From positions 124,001 to 188,000 of the forward strand of contig NZ_BRLB01000005.1 in assembly GCF_027923465.1 (NCBI RefSeq): a DNA stretch of 64,000 nt, read 5' to 3'. Position numbers and translations under genes: made by a program. Below the pieces are notes generated by a model. That model searched no databases and was not told where the DNA came from. It saw nothing but the letters and a program-made list of their open reading frames with translations. Source of the stretch: Vallitalea longa (GTDB lineage Bacteria; Bacillota; Clostridia; Lachnospirales; Vallitaleaceae). Shown piece after piece: positions 8,990 through 18,118 of the stretch; the stretch's first letter is position 1; each line of letters begins with the position of its first letter.

Positions 8990-9964
8990 TTGAAAAAAAT
9001 ATTAATATCACTTATAACAGTATTTATTTCTCTTATTGTTATGTTCCTTGTTATTCAGAATATGCCTGGTGATCCTGTTGATATGATGGCTCAGGATATT
9101 GTGAAAAACGAACATCTTGAATATGAGTTAGCTTATCAAAGAGCAAAAAGTATTCTCAATTATGATCCAGACGAACCATTGGTTAATAGATTCAGCAAAT
9201 ATGTAAAAGGAATAGTTACAGGAAATCTAGGAACCTCCATGTCTTATAAAAAAGATGTAATAGATATTGTTATGGGAGCACTTCCTTGGACATTACTAGT
9301 AGTAAGTATATCCTTATTACTTTCATTTATCATTGGTGTCCTGTTAGGTATATACATTGCTTGGAAACGGAAAAAAGGTTTGAATACCGCTTTAATCATT
9401 TATCAATCCATATTTGGAGCAATACCTAATTACGTAGTCGGATATTTATTGGTAATTGTTTTTGCAGTCACATTAGGGTGGCTACCATCAAGAGGACCTT
9501 ATAGCTCTAATGTAACCCCAGGATTTAATGGTGCTTTTATAGGTGATATGTTAAAACATGCAATACTTCCTGTATTAGCCTATTTCACTACAACAGTAGC
9601 AGGATGGATTATATCTATGAAAGCCAATTCACTTAGTGTATTAGGCGAAGACTATATCACGTATGCACAAGTAAGAGGATTACCAAGAAGAAGAATATTG
9701 ATTAAGTATCTAGGTAAAAACGCAATGTTACCTATGATAACAATTCTAGCTGTTAACTTTGGATTAATGTTTGGAGGTTCACCGTTAATTGAAAATCTCT
9801 TTTTATATCCTGGGGTAGGTTATTATCTCAATATAGCTATAGCAAGACGTGACTTCCCATTAATGCAGGGTATGTTTCTAATGATTATCATAATGGTTGT
9901 TTTATCAAGTTTCATAGCAGAATTACTATATAAAATATTGAATCCAAGATTAAGGGAGGGTTGA
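8990..9964 (+). CDS. Opp/Dpp-type ABC permease, DppB-like
   Basis: 324 residues with six membrane helices, an N-terminal membrane anchor followed by MPGDPVDMM, and the inner-membrane EAA-like loop (YITYAQVRGLPRRRILIKYLG). It pairs with the next permease. The start is TTG 8990 after GAAAGGGGC; an ATG 5 bases earlier is stopped at once. Context (murQ upstream, murK, amiE, namZ downstream) suggests import of muropeptides or MurNAc rather than ordinary peptides. Confidence 0.9.
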   Translation: MKKILISLITVFISLIVMFLVIQNMPGDPVDMMAQDIVKNEHLEYELAYQRAKSILNYDPDEPLVNRFSKYVKGIVTGNLGTSMSYKKDVIDIVMGALPWTLLVVSISLLLSFIIGVLLGIYIAWKRKKGLNTALIIYQSIFGAIPNYVVGYLLVIVFAVTLGWLPSRGPYSSNVTPGFNGAFIGDMLKHAILPVLAYFTTTVAGWIISMKANSLSVLGEDYITYAQVRGLPRRRILIKYLGKNAMLPMITILAVNFGLMFGGSPLIENLFLYPGVGYYLNIAIARRDFPLMQGMFLMIIIMVVLSSFIAELLYKILNPRLREG

Positions 9965-9967
9965 TCT

Positions 9968-10858
9968 ATGGCAAAAGAAATGAATTCAGTTAAATATAAA
10001 CTTAATCGTGGGGATGGTATAAAAGGATTTTTTAGAGCTATTTGGAAAAATAAGATGTCCAGAATCGGATTGATAATCTTAATATTTTTCTTGCTCATGG
10101 CTATATTTGGACCAATGATATTACAAGATCCCAAATCAGATTATGCACATAGATTACAACCTGCTTCATGGAAACATCCATTAGGTCTTGACTATGCAGG
10201 AAAAGATATACTGGTGCAACTTGTATTGGGTTCACGTGATGTATTATTAGTAGCTTTTTATGCTGCATTTTTTGCAATAGCATTTGCTTGTATAGTTGGA
10301 ATAGTTTCGGGTTTATTTGGGGGCAAAGTTGATGCAATATTAATGCTTGTATCTAATGTAGTTCTTACTATACCTAGCTTTCCAGTAACAATGATTTTAT
10401 CAATGGTACTTAAGGTTGATAATCAACTTACTTTTGGATTAGTTCTAAGTTTGTGGTCATGGGCTGGACTAGCAAAAGCTATAAGAGCTCAGGTGCTAGG
10501 TATTAAACATAAGGAATTTATAGAAGCCAGTAGAATATTGGGAATTAGTAAATTCAGAATTATAACTAATGACATCATACCTAATATAATTTCATATATT
10601 GCAGTTAACTTCATTGCAATCATGAAAGGGGCAATATTAGCAAGTGTCGGACTGATGTATCTAGGTCTAGTACCTTTTAAGGGAAATCATTGGGGTATGA
10701 TGATACAGTTGTCAATGTCGTCAACAGGTGCACTTATAGGTTCTAGTTCAATTGTATACTTCTTAGCTCCTGTAGTTAATCTAATATTATTCCAATTAGG
10801 TAGCTATTTATTTGCAACAGGTTTAGATGAAGCACTTAATCCAAGACTTAGAACTTAG
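9968..10858 (+). CDS. Opp/Dpp-type ABC permease, DppC-like
   Basis: 296 residues. N-terminal OppC_N segment (FFRAIWKNKMSRIGLIILIF), the HPLGLDYAGKDI motif of DppC/OppC proteins, five further hydrophobic segments, and the EAA-type loop FIEASRILGISKFRIITNDIIP. Separated from dppB by three bases with GGGAGGG upstream, so co-translated. Forms the heterodimeric channel with the preceding permease. Confidence 0.9.
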   Translation: MAKEMNSVKYKLNRGDGIKGFFRAIWKNKMSRIGLIILIFFLLMAIFGPMILQDPKSDYAHRLQPASWKHPLGLDYAGKDILVQLVLGSRDVLLVAFYAAFFAIAFACIVGIVSGLFGGKVDAILMLVSNVVLTIPSFPVTMILSMVLKVDNQLTFGLVLSLWSWAGLAKAIRAQVLGIKHKEFIEASRILGISKFRIITNDIIPNIISYIAVNFIAIMKGAILASVGLMYLGLVPFKGNHWGMMIQLSMSSTGALIGSSSIVYFLAPVVNLILFQLGSYLFATGLDEALNPRLRT

Positions 10859-10869
10859 GAGGGTGAAAG

Positions 10870-11877
10870 ATGGAACCAATTCTAAAAATAAGGAATCTAT
10901 CAATTGATTATAAAGTAAATAATGGTACTTTACGAGCTTGTGATAATGTTTCTTTGGATATATATAAGGGTGATATTGTAGGAATCATCGGAGAAAGCGG
11001 TAGTGGAAAATCCACATTAGCATCTGGTATCTTAAAAACAATCAAAAGTCCGGGAGAAATATCAGAGGGACAGATTATCTACTGTGATAAAGAGGATAAA
11101 GAAATAGATCTATTGAAATTAACAGAAGAAGAATATGCCAAATATAGATGGAGCAATATTACTACAGTATTCCAAGCGGCTCAAAATGTATTAAATCCAA
11201 CGCTGAAGATAAAGGAACATTTTCTTGAAACAGCTTGGGCTCACAATAATAAATTAACTAAACATGAAATATTGGATAAGACAAAAGAATTACTTAAGAA
11301 TGTAAGATTAGAAGAAAGAGTACTCGATAGTTATCCTCACCAGTTAAGTGGAGGAATGAAACAAAGAACAATTATTGCCTTAAGTTTGCTATTGAGTCCT
11401 GATATTTTAATACTGGACGAGCCTACTACAGCTCTTGATGTAATAACACAATGGTACATAATGGATATACTAAGGAAAGTACATGAAGAAATGGGTATTA
11501 CGATGATATTTCTAACTCATGATGTATCTGTAATAGGCTCAATAGTAGATAGATTAGGAGTTATGTATGCAGGAGAGCTTGTTGAATATGGAATGGTTGA
11601 AGATATTTTTAAGAAGCCTACTCATCCATACACATACGGATTAATGCATGCTATTCCTTCTTTACATGATGATGTTTCTAAGAGGAAAGCAATTCCTGGA
11701 TATCCACCTAATCTCTTGGAATTACCTGATAGTTGTAGATTTGCTCCTAGATGTTATTTGTATAAAGATGGGATTTGCGATGGTGATAGTAAAAAAACAG
11801 ATAAATTATATACCTCAGGTCCTGATCAGTTGACTAGATGCTATATGTGGGAGAAGGTGAATAAAATATGTCGTTGA
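10870..11877 (+). CDS. Opp/Dpp-type ABC ATPase, DppD-like
   Basis: 335 residues. Walker A GESGSGKST near residue 40, signature LSGGMKQR, Walker B ILILDEPTTALD, H-loop LTHD, and the C-terminal oligopeptide-transporter extension with SCRFAPRC and a later RC, cysteine spacing typical of DppD/OppD. One of two ATPases of this importer. Overlaps dppF by 10 bases. Confidence 0.92.
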   Translation: MEPILKIRNLSIDYKVNNGTLRACDNVSLDIYKGDIVGIIGESGSGKSTLASGILKTIKSPGEISEGQIIYCDKEDKEIDLLKLTEEEYAKYRWSNITTVFQAAQNVLNPTLKIKEHFLETAWAHNNKLTKHEILDKTKELLKNVRLEERVLDSYPHQLSGGMKQRTIIALSLLLSPDILILDEPTTALDVITQWYIMDILRKVHEEMGITMIFLTHDVSVIGSIVDRLGVMYAGELVEYGMVEDIFKKPTHPYTYGLMHAIPSLHDDVSKRKAIPGYPPNLLELPDSCRFAPRCYLYKDGICDGDSKKTDKLYTSGPDQLTRCYMWEKVNKICR

Positions 11878-12887
11878 TAGAAATACAGAATGCAAGCATT
11901 GAATTTAATACAGGCAAAAAAAAGAAAAATAAGATTGGTGCTGTGGTCGATTTAGATATGAGTATAGATGAAGGAGAGATAATAGCTGTTGTCGGTGAAA
12001 GCGGATGCGGAAAAACAACTCTTGGAAAAATGATAGCAGGTATTCACAAACCTACTAAAGGTAGGATCCTATATAATGAGAAGGATATATTTAAATTGAA
12101 AGGAAAACAATTCAAAGACTATAGACTTAGTGTTCAGATGGTTCATCAAGATTCATATGCCGCACTAAATCCAAATAAAACTATATATCAATCACTTTCA
12201 TTACCATTATTTCAGCATAAAATAGCTAGAAATCACAATCAGGCAATAGAGATATTAACTGAATTTTTTGATGAAGTCGGTCTTAATCCTGCAAGCCAGT
12301 TTTTAGAAAAATATCCTCACCAGTTAAGTGGTGGACAACGTCAGAGAATATTACTTGCAAGAGCGTTATCAGTAAAACCAAAACTGATTGTAGCAGATGA
12401 ACCAGTATCTATGGTAGATGTATCGTTAAGAATATCACTTCTTGACCTCATGTCGAGAATGAATAAAAAATATAAAATATCTTTTGTTTATATAACTCAT
12501 GATTTAGGAACTGCAAGATATATCGCTTCTCATGGAAGAATTATGGTTATGTATCTTGGGAGATTAATAGAGACTAATAAGATACATGAAGCGATAAAAT
12601 CTCCAAAACATCCTTATTTCCATGCGTTAATAGCAGCAGTTCCAGAGGCAGATCCATCAACTAGAAGTGAATATGTTAACAAACTTCCTCTTCGCTCATT
12701 AGATATGCCTGATTTGTTGAATCTTCCAACTGGATGTAAATTTCATCCAAGATGTCCTTATTACACAGAAAAATGTGTAGAGATAGAACCTAAACTAATG
12801 GAATACGATGGAGGTTTGGTAGCATGCCATTACGTACAGGAAATAAACGAAAAAAGGCAAATACAAAAAGGAGCAATAAGCAGTTAA
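11868..12887 (+). CDS. Opp/Dpp-type ABC ATPase, DppF-like
   Basis: 339 residues. Walker A GESGCGKTT, signature LSGGQRQR, Walker B LIVADEPVSMVD, H-loop ITHD, C-terminal GCKFHPRCPYYTEKC. Partner of the DppD-like ATPase. In most DppF proteins Walker B continues as SALDVS; here it reads SMVDVS, a mild change that keeps the D-loop Asp. The last 64 bases overlap a small membrane-protein gene in another frame. Confidence 0.92.
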   Translation: MSLIEIQNASIEFNTGKKKKNKIGAVVDLDMSIDEGEIIAVVGESGCGKTTLGKMIAGIHKPTKGRILYNEKDIFKLKGKQFKDYRLSVQMVHQDSYAALNPNKTIYQSLSLPLFQHKIARNHNQAIEILTEFFDEVGLNPASQFLEKYPHQLSGGQRQRILLARALSVKPKLIVADEPVSMVDVSLRISLLDLMSRMNKKYKISFVYITHDLGTARYIASHGRIMVMYLGRLIETNKIHEAIKSPKHPYFHALIAAVPEADPSTRSEYVNKLPLRSLDMPDLLNLPTGCKFHPRCPYYTEKCVEIEPKLMEYDGGLVACHYVQEINEKRQIQKGAISS

Positions 12888-13090
12888 GTATAAAAGATGT
12901 AACCTTCTTTATTAAAGCAATAGGAATTATGTCTTGTACACTTCTATTGATTACTGTTGCAGCTTATATAATAGCGAGAAAAGATACAGTAACAAATGTA
13001 GCATATACAATTACTATAATAGTAAATGCAGTAGTAACTGTTAGTTCATTAATAGCAGTTAAGATATTAAAAAAAATAATAGATGATTAA
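12824..13090 (+). CDS. Small two-helix membrane protein, unknown
   Basis: 88 residues, not a family I recognise. A lysine/arginine-rich N-terminus (1-27) is followed by two hydrophobic helices (about 29-50 and 57-80) and a short charged tail. Start ATG 12824 is supported by GGAGG at 12810-12814, so it begins 64 bases inside dppF; I find no better in-frame start downstream. murK follows after 12 bases, so it is part of the operon. It may be a small accessory subunit of the transporter; that is inference from position only. Confidence 0.65.
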   Translation: MPLRTGNKRKKANTKRSNKQLSIKDVTFFIKAIGIMSCTLLLITVAAYIIARKDTVTNVAYTITIIVNAVVTVSSLIAVKILKKIIDD

Positions 13091-13102
13091 GGTGATACCA
13101 CA

Positions 13103-14008
13103 ATGAATTACATAATAAGTGTTGATGCAGGAGGTACGAAAACCCATTCAGAAGCTTATACTTTAGAAGGAGAATTCTTGCAAGAAGCAAATAGTTCTTA
13201 TGGTAGTGTGATAGTTAATAAAGATAAAGCACTAATCAATATAAAAACAGCAATAGATGAATGTATACAGACATTAGAGAATTCACAATGTGAAGGCATA
13301 GTCGTAGGTGCAGCAGGAGCGGAAACGGGTGATGCATTAAACTATATAAAAGATTATCTAAAGCAGTATTATAAAACAAAAATTATAATTACTAATGATG
13401 CAAAATTAGCTATGTATGGACGCCTGAAAGGCAAAAACGGAATATTACTCATATCAGGTACTGGTTCGATTGCTTATGGTAAGAAAGAGCATATAATAGA
13501 ACGTTGTGGAGGATGGGGACATTTAATAGATGATAGAGGCAGCGGATATTATATTGCGATGGAAGCCATCAGAGGAATAGTTAATGAGAGAGACCAAAAA
13601 CAAGGATTAAGTAATCTAAGCAAAAAGATTTTAGAACATTTGGATATACAAGAAATCAAATATCTTATTGATTATGTTTACAAATCAAGTAAAGGTGAAA
13701 TAGCTTCTCTAGTACCGGTAATATTAAAAGAGGCTGAAAGAAATGATAAAAATGCTATTAAGATTTTTATTGATGCAGGGGAAAAATTATATGAATTGAT
13801 AAAGACTTTGAATACATCTATGGCTCTTGATAGAGGAAATATAACCTTTAGTGGAAGTATTATGAAAATAGATTTTGTGAGAAGAACTGTTATTGATTTA
13901 ATTAAAAAACAGATACCCGAACTAGTGCTGATAGAAAATGAATGTTCACCAGCAATGGGAGGTTACTACATATTTATGGAAAGGAGAAATGAACTTGGAT
14001 ATAGTTGA
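13103..14008 (+). CDS. murK: MurK-like N-acetylmuramate/GlcNAc kinase (BadF/BcrA family)
   Basis: 301 residues of the ASKHA fold. Phosphate-1 motif VDAGGTKT (8-15), phosphate-2 LLISGTGSIAYG, then CGGWGHLIDDRGSGYYIA typical of the BadF/BadG family of amino-sugar kinases, and the adenosine motif ITFSGSIM. MurK of Clostridium acetobutylicum, of this family, phosphorylates MurNAc and GlcNAc at O6. Here the kinase would supply MurNAc-6-P to MurQ, which is needed because the import route is an ABC transporter and not a phosphorylating PTS. Confidence 0.85.
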   Translation: MNYIISVDAGGTKTHSEAYTLEGEFLQEANSSYGSVIVNKDKALINIKTAIDECIQTLENSQCEGIVVGAAGAETGDALNYIKDYLKQYYKTKIIITNDAKLAMYGRLKGKNGILLISGTGSIAYGKKEHIIERCGGWGHLIDDRGSGYYIAMEAIRGIVNERDQKQGLSNLSKKILEHLDIQEIKYLIDYVYKSSKGEIASLVPVILKEAERNDKNAIKIFIDAGEKLYELIKTLNTSMALDRGNITFSGSIMKIDFVRRTVIDLIKKQIPELVLIENECSPAMGGYYIFMERRNELGYS

Positions 14009-14987
14009 ATTGTCAAGTGAAGACATTCTGAAAGTTAACAATATGTGGAATGAATATGCCAGAAATGGAGAATTTGTACATAAAGATCTAGAATTCAAAG
14101 ATTTTAATAACCAATTCATTAGAGAATCAGAAGATGTTCGTAAAGTGAACTTTGTCGCTAAAGAACAAAATGAAATAATAGGTTTCTCTAATGGAAGTTA
14201 TAAAGAAGAATCCATCCAAGGATATATAACTTTTGTTCTTATCAGAAAAGAATATAGATTTCAAGGAATAGGAAATAAGCTTCTGGAAGCAGTGGAAGAC
14301 AAACTTCTCAAGATTGGAAAAGGGAGAATAACGCGATTTGATATATTGTTCTTCAATCCTATCAATCTTGAATGGTTTGTTCCAAGAACGAATGGACACG
14401 ACCATCCTAATGCACCAGGTGTCGATGTCTCTCTAGGAGGATATATTTTCTTTAAGAATAATGGATATAGAGATGTTGCTTATGAGAATTCATATTATAG
14501 AGAACTTGAAAACTTTGAATTCTCAGATAAGATTCATAGGAAAATACTAGAATTAAAGCAAAAAGACATAACTATAACTTATTATGACAGAGACAAACAT
14601 CATGGGTTGAATGAACTTTTTGATGATTTCAATAATGAACTTTGGCGAGAGACTATAATGAAAAATGTTAATGAACAAAATGGCGGTAAGCCTGTATTAA
14701 TCGTTGAACACAAAGGAAAAGTATGCGGATTTACAGGACCATTATATGTACAGCCAAGTGGTAGAGGATATTTTGCTGGTATAGGAATACATTCGGATTA
14801 TAGAAAACTTGGTGCAGGAAAAGTTTTATTTTCGTATTTGTGCAAAAGCCTAAAAGACCAAGGAGCATCATTTATGACACTCTTCACAGGTGAAAAAAAT
14901 CCTGCAAGGAATATTTATGAATCAGCAGGTTTCAAAATCATAAAGACATGGGCTGATATGAGGAAGGAGATAAACCAAAATGGATGA
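13989..14987 (+). CDS. Tandem-domain GNAT acetyltransferase
   Basis: 333 residues with two GNAT folds. Domain 1 (about 1-160) has an acetyl-CoA loop RKEYRFQGIGNKLLEAVE; domain 2 (about 190-330) has SDYRKLGAGKVLFSYLC and the closing NPARNIYESAGFK. Start ATG 13989 has AAGGAG just upstream and overlaps murK by 20 bases; an in-frame ATG at 13938 lacks a ribosome site. Substrate unknown; beside a PIG-L deacetylase in a wall-salvage operon, amino sugars or peptide amines are plausible acceptors. Confidence 0.85.
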   Translation: MNLDIVELSSEDILKVNNMWNEYARNGEFVHKDLEFKDFNNQFIRESEDVRKVNFVAKEQNEIIGFSNGSYKEESIQGYITFVLIRKEYRFQGIGNKLLEAVEDKLLKIGKGRITRFDILFFNPINLEWFVPRTNGHDHPNAPGVDVSLGGYIFFKNNGYRDVAYENSYYRELENFEFSDKIHRKILELKQKDITITYYDRDKHHGLNELFDDFNNELWRETIMKNVNEQNGGKPVLIVEHKGKVCGFTGPLYVQPSGRGYFAGIGIHSDYRKLGAGKVLFSYLCKSLKDQGASFMTLFTGEKNPARNIYESAGFKIIKTWADMRKEINQNG

Positions 14988-15681
14988 TAAAAAAACAATA
15001 ATGGCAATAGGTGGACATATAGGTGACATGGAGTTGACAGCAGGTGGAGTTCTTGCATCGATGTCTTTAGAAGGACATAAAATCATTACAGTTGCCTTAA
15101 CTGGTGGAGAAAAAGGGAATCCACCCAATATGTCTGTAGCGGATTACAGAAAACAGAAAATAGAAGAAGCCAATAAATTTGCAGAAATGTTAAATGGAGA
15201 AGCAATAGTATTCAAATACAGTGATGGAGAACTTCCTGTTAATGATGAAGTTAAGTTCAAGTTATGCGATGTCATAAGAAAATATAAACCCAATGTAATA
15301 ATAACCCATTGGAAAAACAGCATTCATAAAGATCACGCTGCTACACATCAAATTGTAAAAGATGCTCAATTTTATGCTGGGCTACCTGGATTTGAGAGGG
15401 AGTATCCACCACATTATGCACAAGGTCCATATTATGCAGAAAACTGGGAAGATCCTTATGGTTTCAAACCTTATACATATGTAGAAGTAACAGAGGAAGG
15501 CTTCAAGCTATGGGAGAAAGCTATTTCACAACATTGGTTTACTGTTAATAGTACTTCATTTAAATACAAAGAATACTATTCACATCTAATGGCATTAAGA
15601 GGTTGTGAAGTACGAAAAGAGTATGCACAGGCATTCAACGTTGAAGAAATGTCCAAGAGAGTTTTTGTCAACGCATTTTAG
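14980..15681 (+). CDS. PIG-L/LmbE family deacetylase with changed active-site Asp
   Basis: 233 residues. PIG-L enzymes are zinc N-deacetylases of GlcNAc-type substrates. The first motif reads GGHIGDMEL (11-19) where the usual motif is AHPDDxE: zinc ligands His13 and Asp16 and Glu18 remain, but the Asp that serves as general base in MshB/BshB (position 15) is Gly. The second motif HKDHAATH (116-123) is intact, with His119 the likely third ligand. It overlaps the GNAT gene by 8 bases. Either a divergent subfamily with another base, or a non-deacetylase role. Confidence 0.8.
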   Translation: MDDKKTIMAIGGHIGDMELTAGGVLASMSLEGHKIITVALTGGEKGNPPNMSVADYRKQKIEEANKFAEMLNGEAIVFKYSDGELPVNDEVKFKLCDVIRKYKPNVIITHWKNSIHKDHAATHQIVKDAQFYAGLPGFEREYPPHYAQGPYYAENWEDPYGFKPYTYVEVTEEGFKLWEKAISQHWFTVNSTSFKYKEYYSHLMALRGCEVRKEYAQAFNVEEMSKRVFVNAF

Positions 15682-15692
15682 GAGGGATATCC

Positions 15693-16757
15693 TTGGATTT
15701 TGATGAAGCGATTAAACTAATAAAAGAAGCCATAAACAATAGGTATTTCCCTTCAGCTGCAATTGCAATAGGGCAGAAAGATAAGATTTTCATAAAGAAA
15801 GTTTTTGGCTATTCTAGTATATATCCAAAGAAAATATATGCAGATATGAACACCCTCTATGATATGGCATCATTAACCAAGGTTATGGCAACAACTATGG
15901 TGGCATATAGATTTATAGAAAAAGGGCTTCTACATTTACATGATAGATTATCCAATTTTCTAACTGTACCCAATGATAAAGAAGATATCACAATATTAAA
16001 CTTATTAACCCATACAAGCGGTTTGACAGCACATTTCCTATTGAAAGATAAATGTAAAAGTAAAGATGAAGCGATTGATGCTATTCTCAATTCTCCTCTA
16101 TGCAATGATATTGGAAGTGAAGTAGTCTACAGTTGCATGGGATATATAATTCTTGGCAAGATACTTGAAACTATAGGTAATATGAAACTTGATGAATTAA
16201 GTTCAAAGTATGTATTTGAACCCTTAGGAATGAGTAATACTAAGTTTTGTCCAAAAAGTGATAACATTGCAGCTACAGAATTTGATACTGATCTGGAAGT
16301 ATATCTAAAAGGCATAGTTCATGATGAGAACGCAAGATATCTAGAGGGTGTATCAGCTAATGCAGGATTATTTTCTGATATACATGATTCAGCTGTATTT
16401 GCACAAATGCTTTCTAATAGGGGTAAAATAAATGGAAAACAATTCATATCAATACCCATGTTTAATGCAGGAATCCATAATTATACTTATAATATGTCAG
16501 AAAGTAGAGGATTGGGATTTAGCATAAAAGATACTAGAGAAAATCCAGCAGGGGATTTGTTTCCGATAGGTTCCTTTGGACATACCGGTTATACGGGAAC
16601 ATCCATATTTGTTGATTATGTAACTGGATTGTATGTAGTTCTACTTACAAATCGTGTTCATTACGGAAGAGAAAATGAAGGAATCATACGTTTTAGAAAA
16701 TTATTACATAATAATATAGTCACTGAATTTTATAACAACAAAGGAGCTATAAAATGA
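15693..16757 (+). CDS. amiE: AmiE-like serine amidase of the beta-lactamase fold
   Basis: 354 residues, class C beta-lactamase/esterase fold. Nucleophile motif SLTK (Ser60, Lys63), second motif YSCMG (Tyr146), third motif FGHTGYTG near residue 295. In Bacillus subtilis AmiE (YbbE), encoded next to NamZ and MurQ, removes the peptide from MurNAc-peptides. The same neighbourhood here supports that role. Unlike the B. subtilis protein I see no signal peptide, so it would act in the cytosol. TTG 15693 start follows AGGAGGG. It overlaps namZ by 4 bases. Confidence 0.8.
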   Translation: MDFDEAIKLIKEAINNRYFPSAAIAIGQKDKIFIKKVFGYSSIYPKKIYADMNTLYDMASLTKVMATTMVAYRFIEKGLLHLHDRLSNFLTVPNDKEDITILNLLTHTSGLTAHFLLKDKCKSKDEAIDAILNSPLCNDIGSEVVYSCMGYIILGKILETIGNMKLDELSSKYVFEPLGMSNTKFCPKSDNIAATEFDTDLEVYLKGIVHDENARYLEGVSANAGLFSDIHDSAVFAQMLSNRGKINGKQFISIPMFNAGIHNYTYNMSESRGLGFSIKDTRENPAGDLFPIGSFGHTGYTGTSIFVDYVTGLYVVLLTNRVHYGRENEGIIRFRKLLHNNIVTEFYNNKGAIK

Positions 16758-17902
16758 GTATTATTGTAAGAAATGGTATAGATAATATATCTGAAATAGA
16801 TGATATATTAAAAAATAAAAGAATAGGGCTAATTACAAATCCTACTGGTGTAAATAAAAATTTAGAGCCAACGATAGATATTATCAATAGAAATTATAAT
16901 CTTTGCTGCCTTTATTCGCCTGAACATGGTGTTAGAGGAAATATTCAGGCAGGTGCTAAAGTAGAGTCATACATAGATGAAGAAACCAATAAACCTGTAA
17001 AATCACTATATGGTAAAAACAAAAACCTTACACCGGATATGTTAGAAGATATAGATATCATGATTTTTGATATACAAGATGTTGGAGCAAGATTTTATAC
17101 GTACCTTTATACGATGACTTATGCCATGGAAGGCTGTAAAAAGAAAGGTATACCTTTTATTGTACTAGACAGAATTAATCCTCTTGGAGGGAAGAAAACA
17201 GAAGGAACATTGTTGGATGAGAGATTTCAATCATTTGTAGGAAAATATTCCATACCAACAAGGTATGGTTTAACAATAGGTGAATTCGCCAAGTTAATAA
17301 ATGTTGAAAAAGATATAGGTTGTAATCTAATAGTAGTACCTTGTTCAGGTTGGAAGAGAGATTCATATTATGACGAAACAGATTTGTTATGGATTATGCC
17401 GTCGCCTAATATACCTACTATTGAAAGTGCTCTTATATATATTGGTACTTGTGTTTTTGAAGGGACTAATCTTTCAGAAGGAAGGGGTACGACTAAGCCA
17501 TTTGAAATAATAGGCGCACCTTGGCTTGATACAAAGAAAATAATTGAAATCATGGAGAAAAAAAATCTGAATGGAGTAAAATTCAGACAGACTTATTTTA
17601 GACCCACTTTCTCTAAATATAAGGATGTAGATTGTTATGGAATACAAATTCATATAACAGATAGAAAAAGCTTCGAACCATTTAAAACAGGTTTATATAT
17701 GCTTGATGAAATTAGAAGAAACTGTAGTGGATTCCAATGGTTAAAACCTTTTAAAGAAGGGGGACATCATTTTATTGACTTATTACTTGGAACAAACGAG
17801 GTGAGGGACATAAATTTTGATATGAAGCAATTTCTATATAAACAAGGTGAAAGGGTATCTGAATTTAAAAAGGTAATGGATAATTATTATATATATGAAT
17901 AA
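16754..17902 (+). CDS. namZ: NamZ-like exo-beta-N-acetylmuramidase (DUF1343)
   Basis: 382 residues. Family pattern GLITNPTGVNKN (25-36), YSPEHGVRGNIQAGAKV (54-70), IFDIQDVGARFYTYLYTM, WIMPSPNIPTIESALIYIG and FEGTNLSEGRGTTKPF; the glutamates in SPEH and NLSEGRGT are likely catalytic. NamZ of B. subtilis (YbbC) releases MurNAc from the non-reducing end of wall fragments. No signal peptide is visible, so it probably works on imported fragments. Last gene before the binding protein, which has its own leader region. Confidence 0.88.
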   Translation: MSIIVRNGIDNISEIDDILKNKRIGLITNPTGVNKNLEPTIDIINRNYNLCCLYSPEHGVRGNIQAGAKVESYIDEETNKPVKSLYGKNKNLTPDMLEDIDIMIFDIQDVGARFYTYLYTMTYAMEGCKKKGIPFIVLDRINPLGGKKTEGTLLDERFQSFVGKYSIPTRYGLTIGEFAKLINVEKDIGCNLIVVPCSGWKRDSYYDETDLLWIMPSPNIPTIESALIYIGTCVFEGTNLSEGRGTTKPFEIIGAPWLDTKKIIEIMEKKNLNGVKFRQTYFRPTFSKYKDVDCYGIQIHITDRKSFEPFKTGLYMLDEIRRNCSGFQWLKPFKEGGHHFIDLLLGTNEVRDINFDMKQFLYKQGERVSEFKKVMDNYYIYE

Positions 17903-18015
17903 CTCTAAAGACGTATAATGATATATTAAATCTTCAAGTTAATGTTCAAACAAGTATTTTTAACAGACAATATATTTACTAATATAGTATATGAATATCT
18001 GCTATAATTAAAAAT

Positions 18016-18042
18016 TTGTCTAACCTATTAATAAGTAGACAA
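18016..18042. promoter_or_regulatory. Dyad upstream of binding-protein gene
   Basis: TTGTCTA (18016-18022) and TAGACAA (18036-18042) flank a 13-base centre that includes TATTAATA. A possible -10 TATAAT lies at 18003-18008. The dyad would fall around the start of transcription, suggesting a repressor site or a weak 5' hairpin. It does not match the murQ operators. Confidence 0.4.
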
Positions 18043-18118
18043 GTATTAGTAAAAATATTATCTGTAGAAATAGATTAATGTAAGTAGGTAAAATAAAAAA
18101 TTAATTGGAGGTATAATG

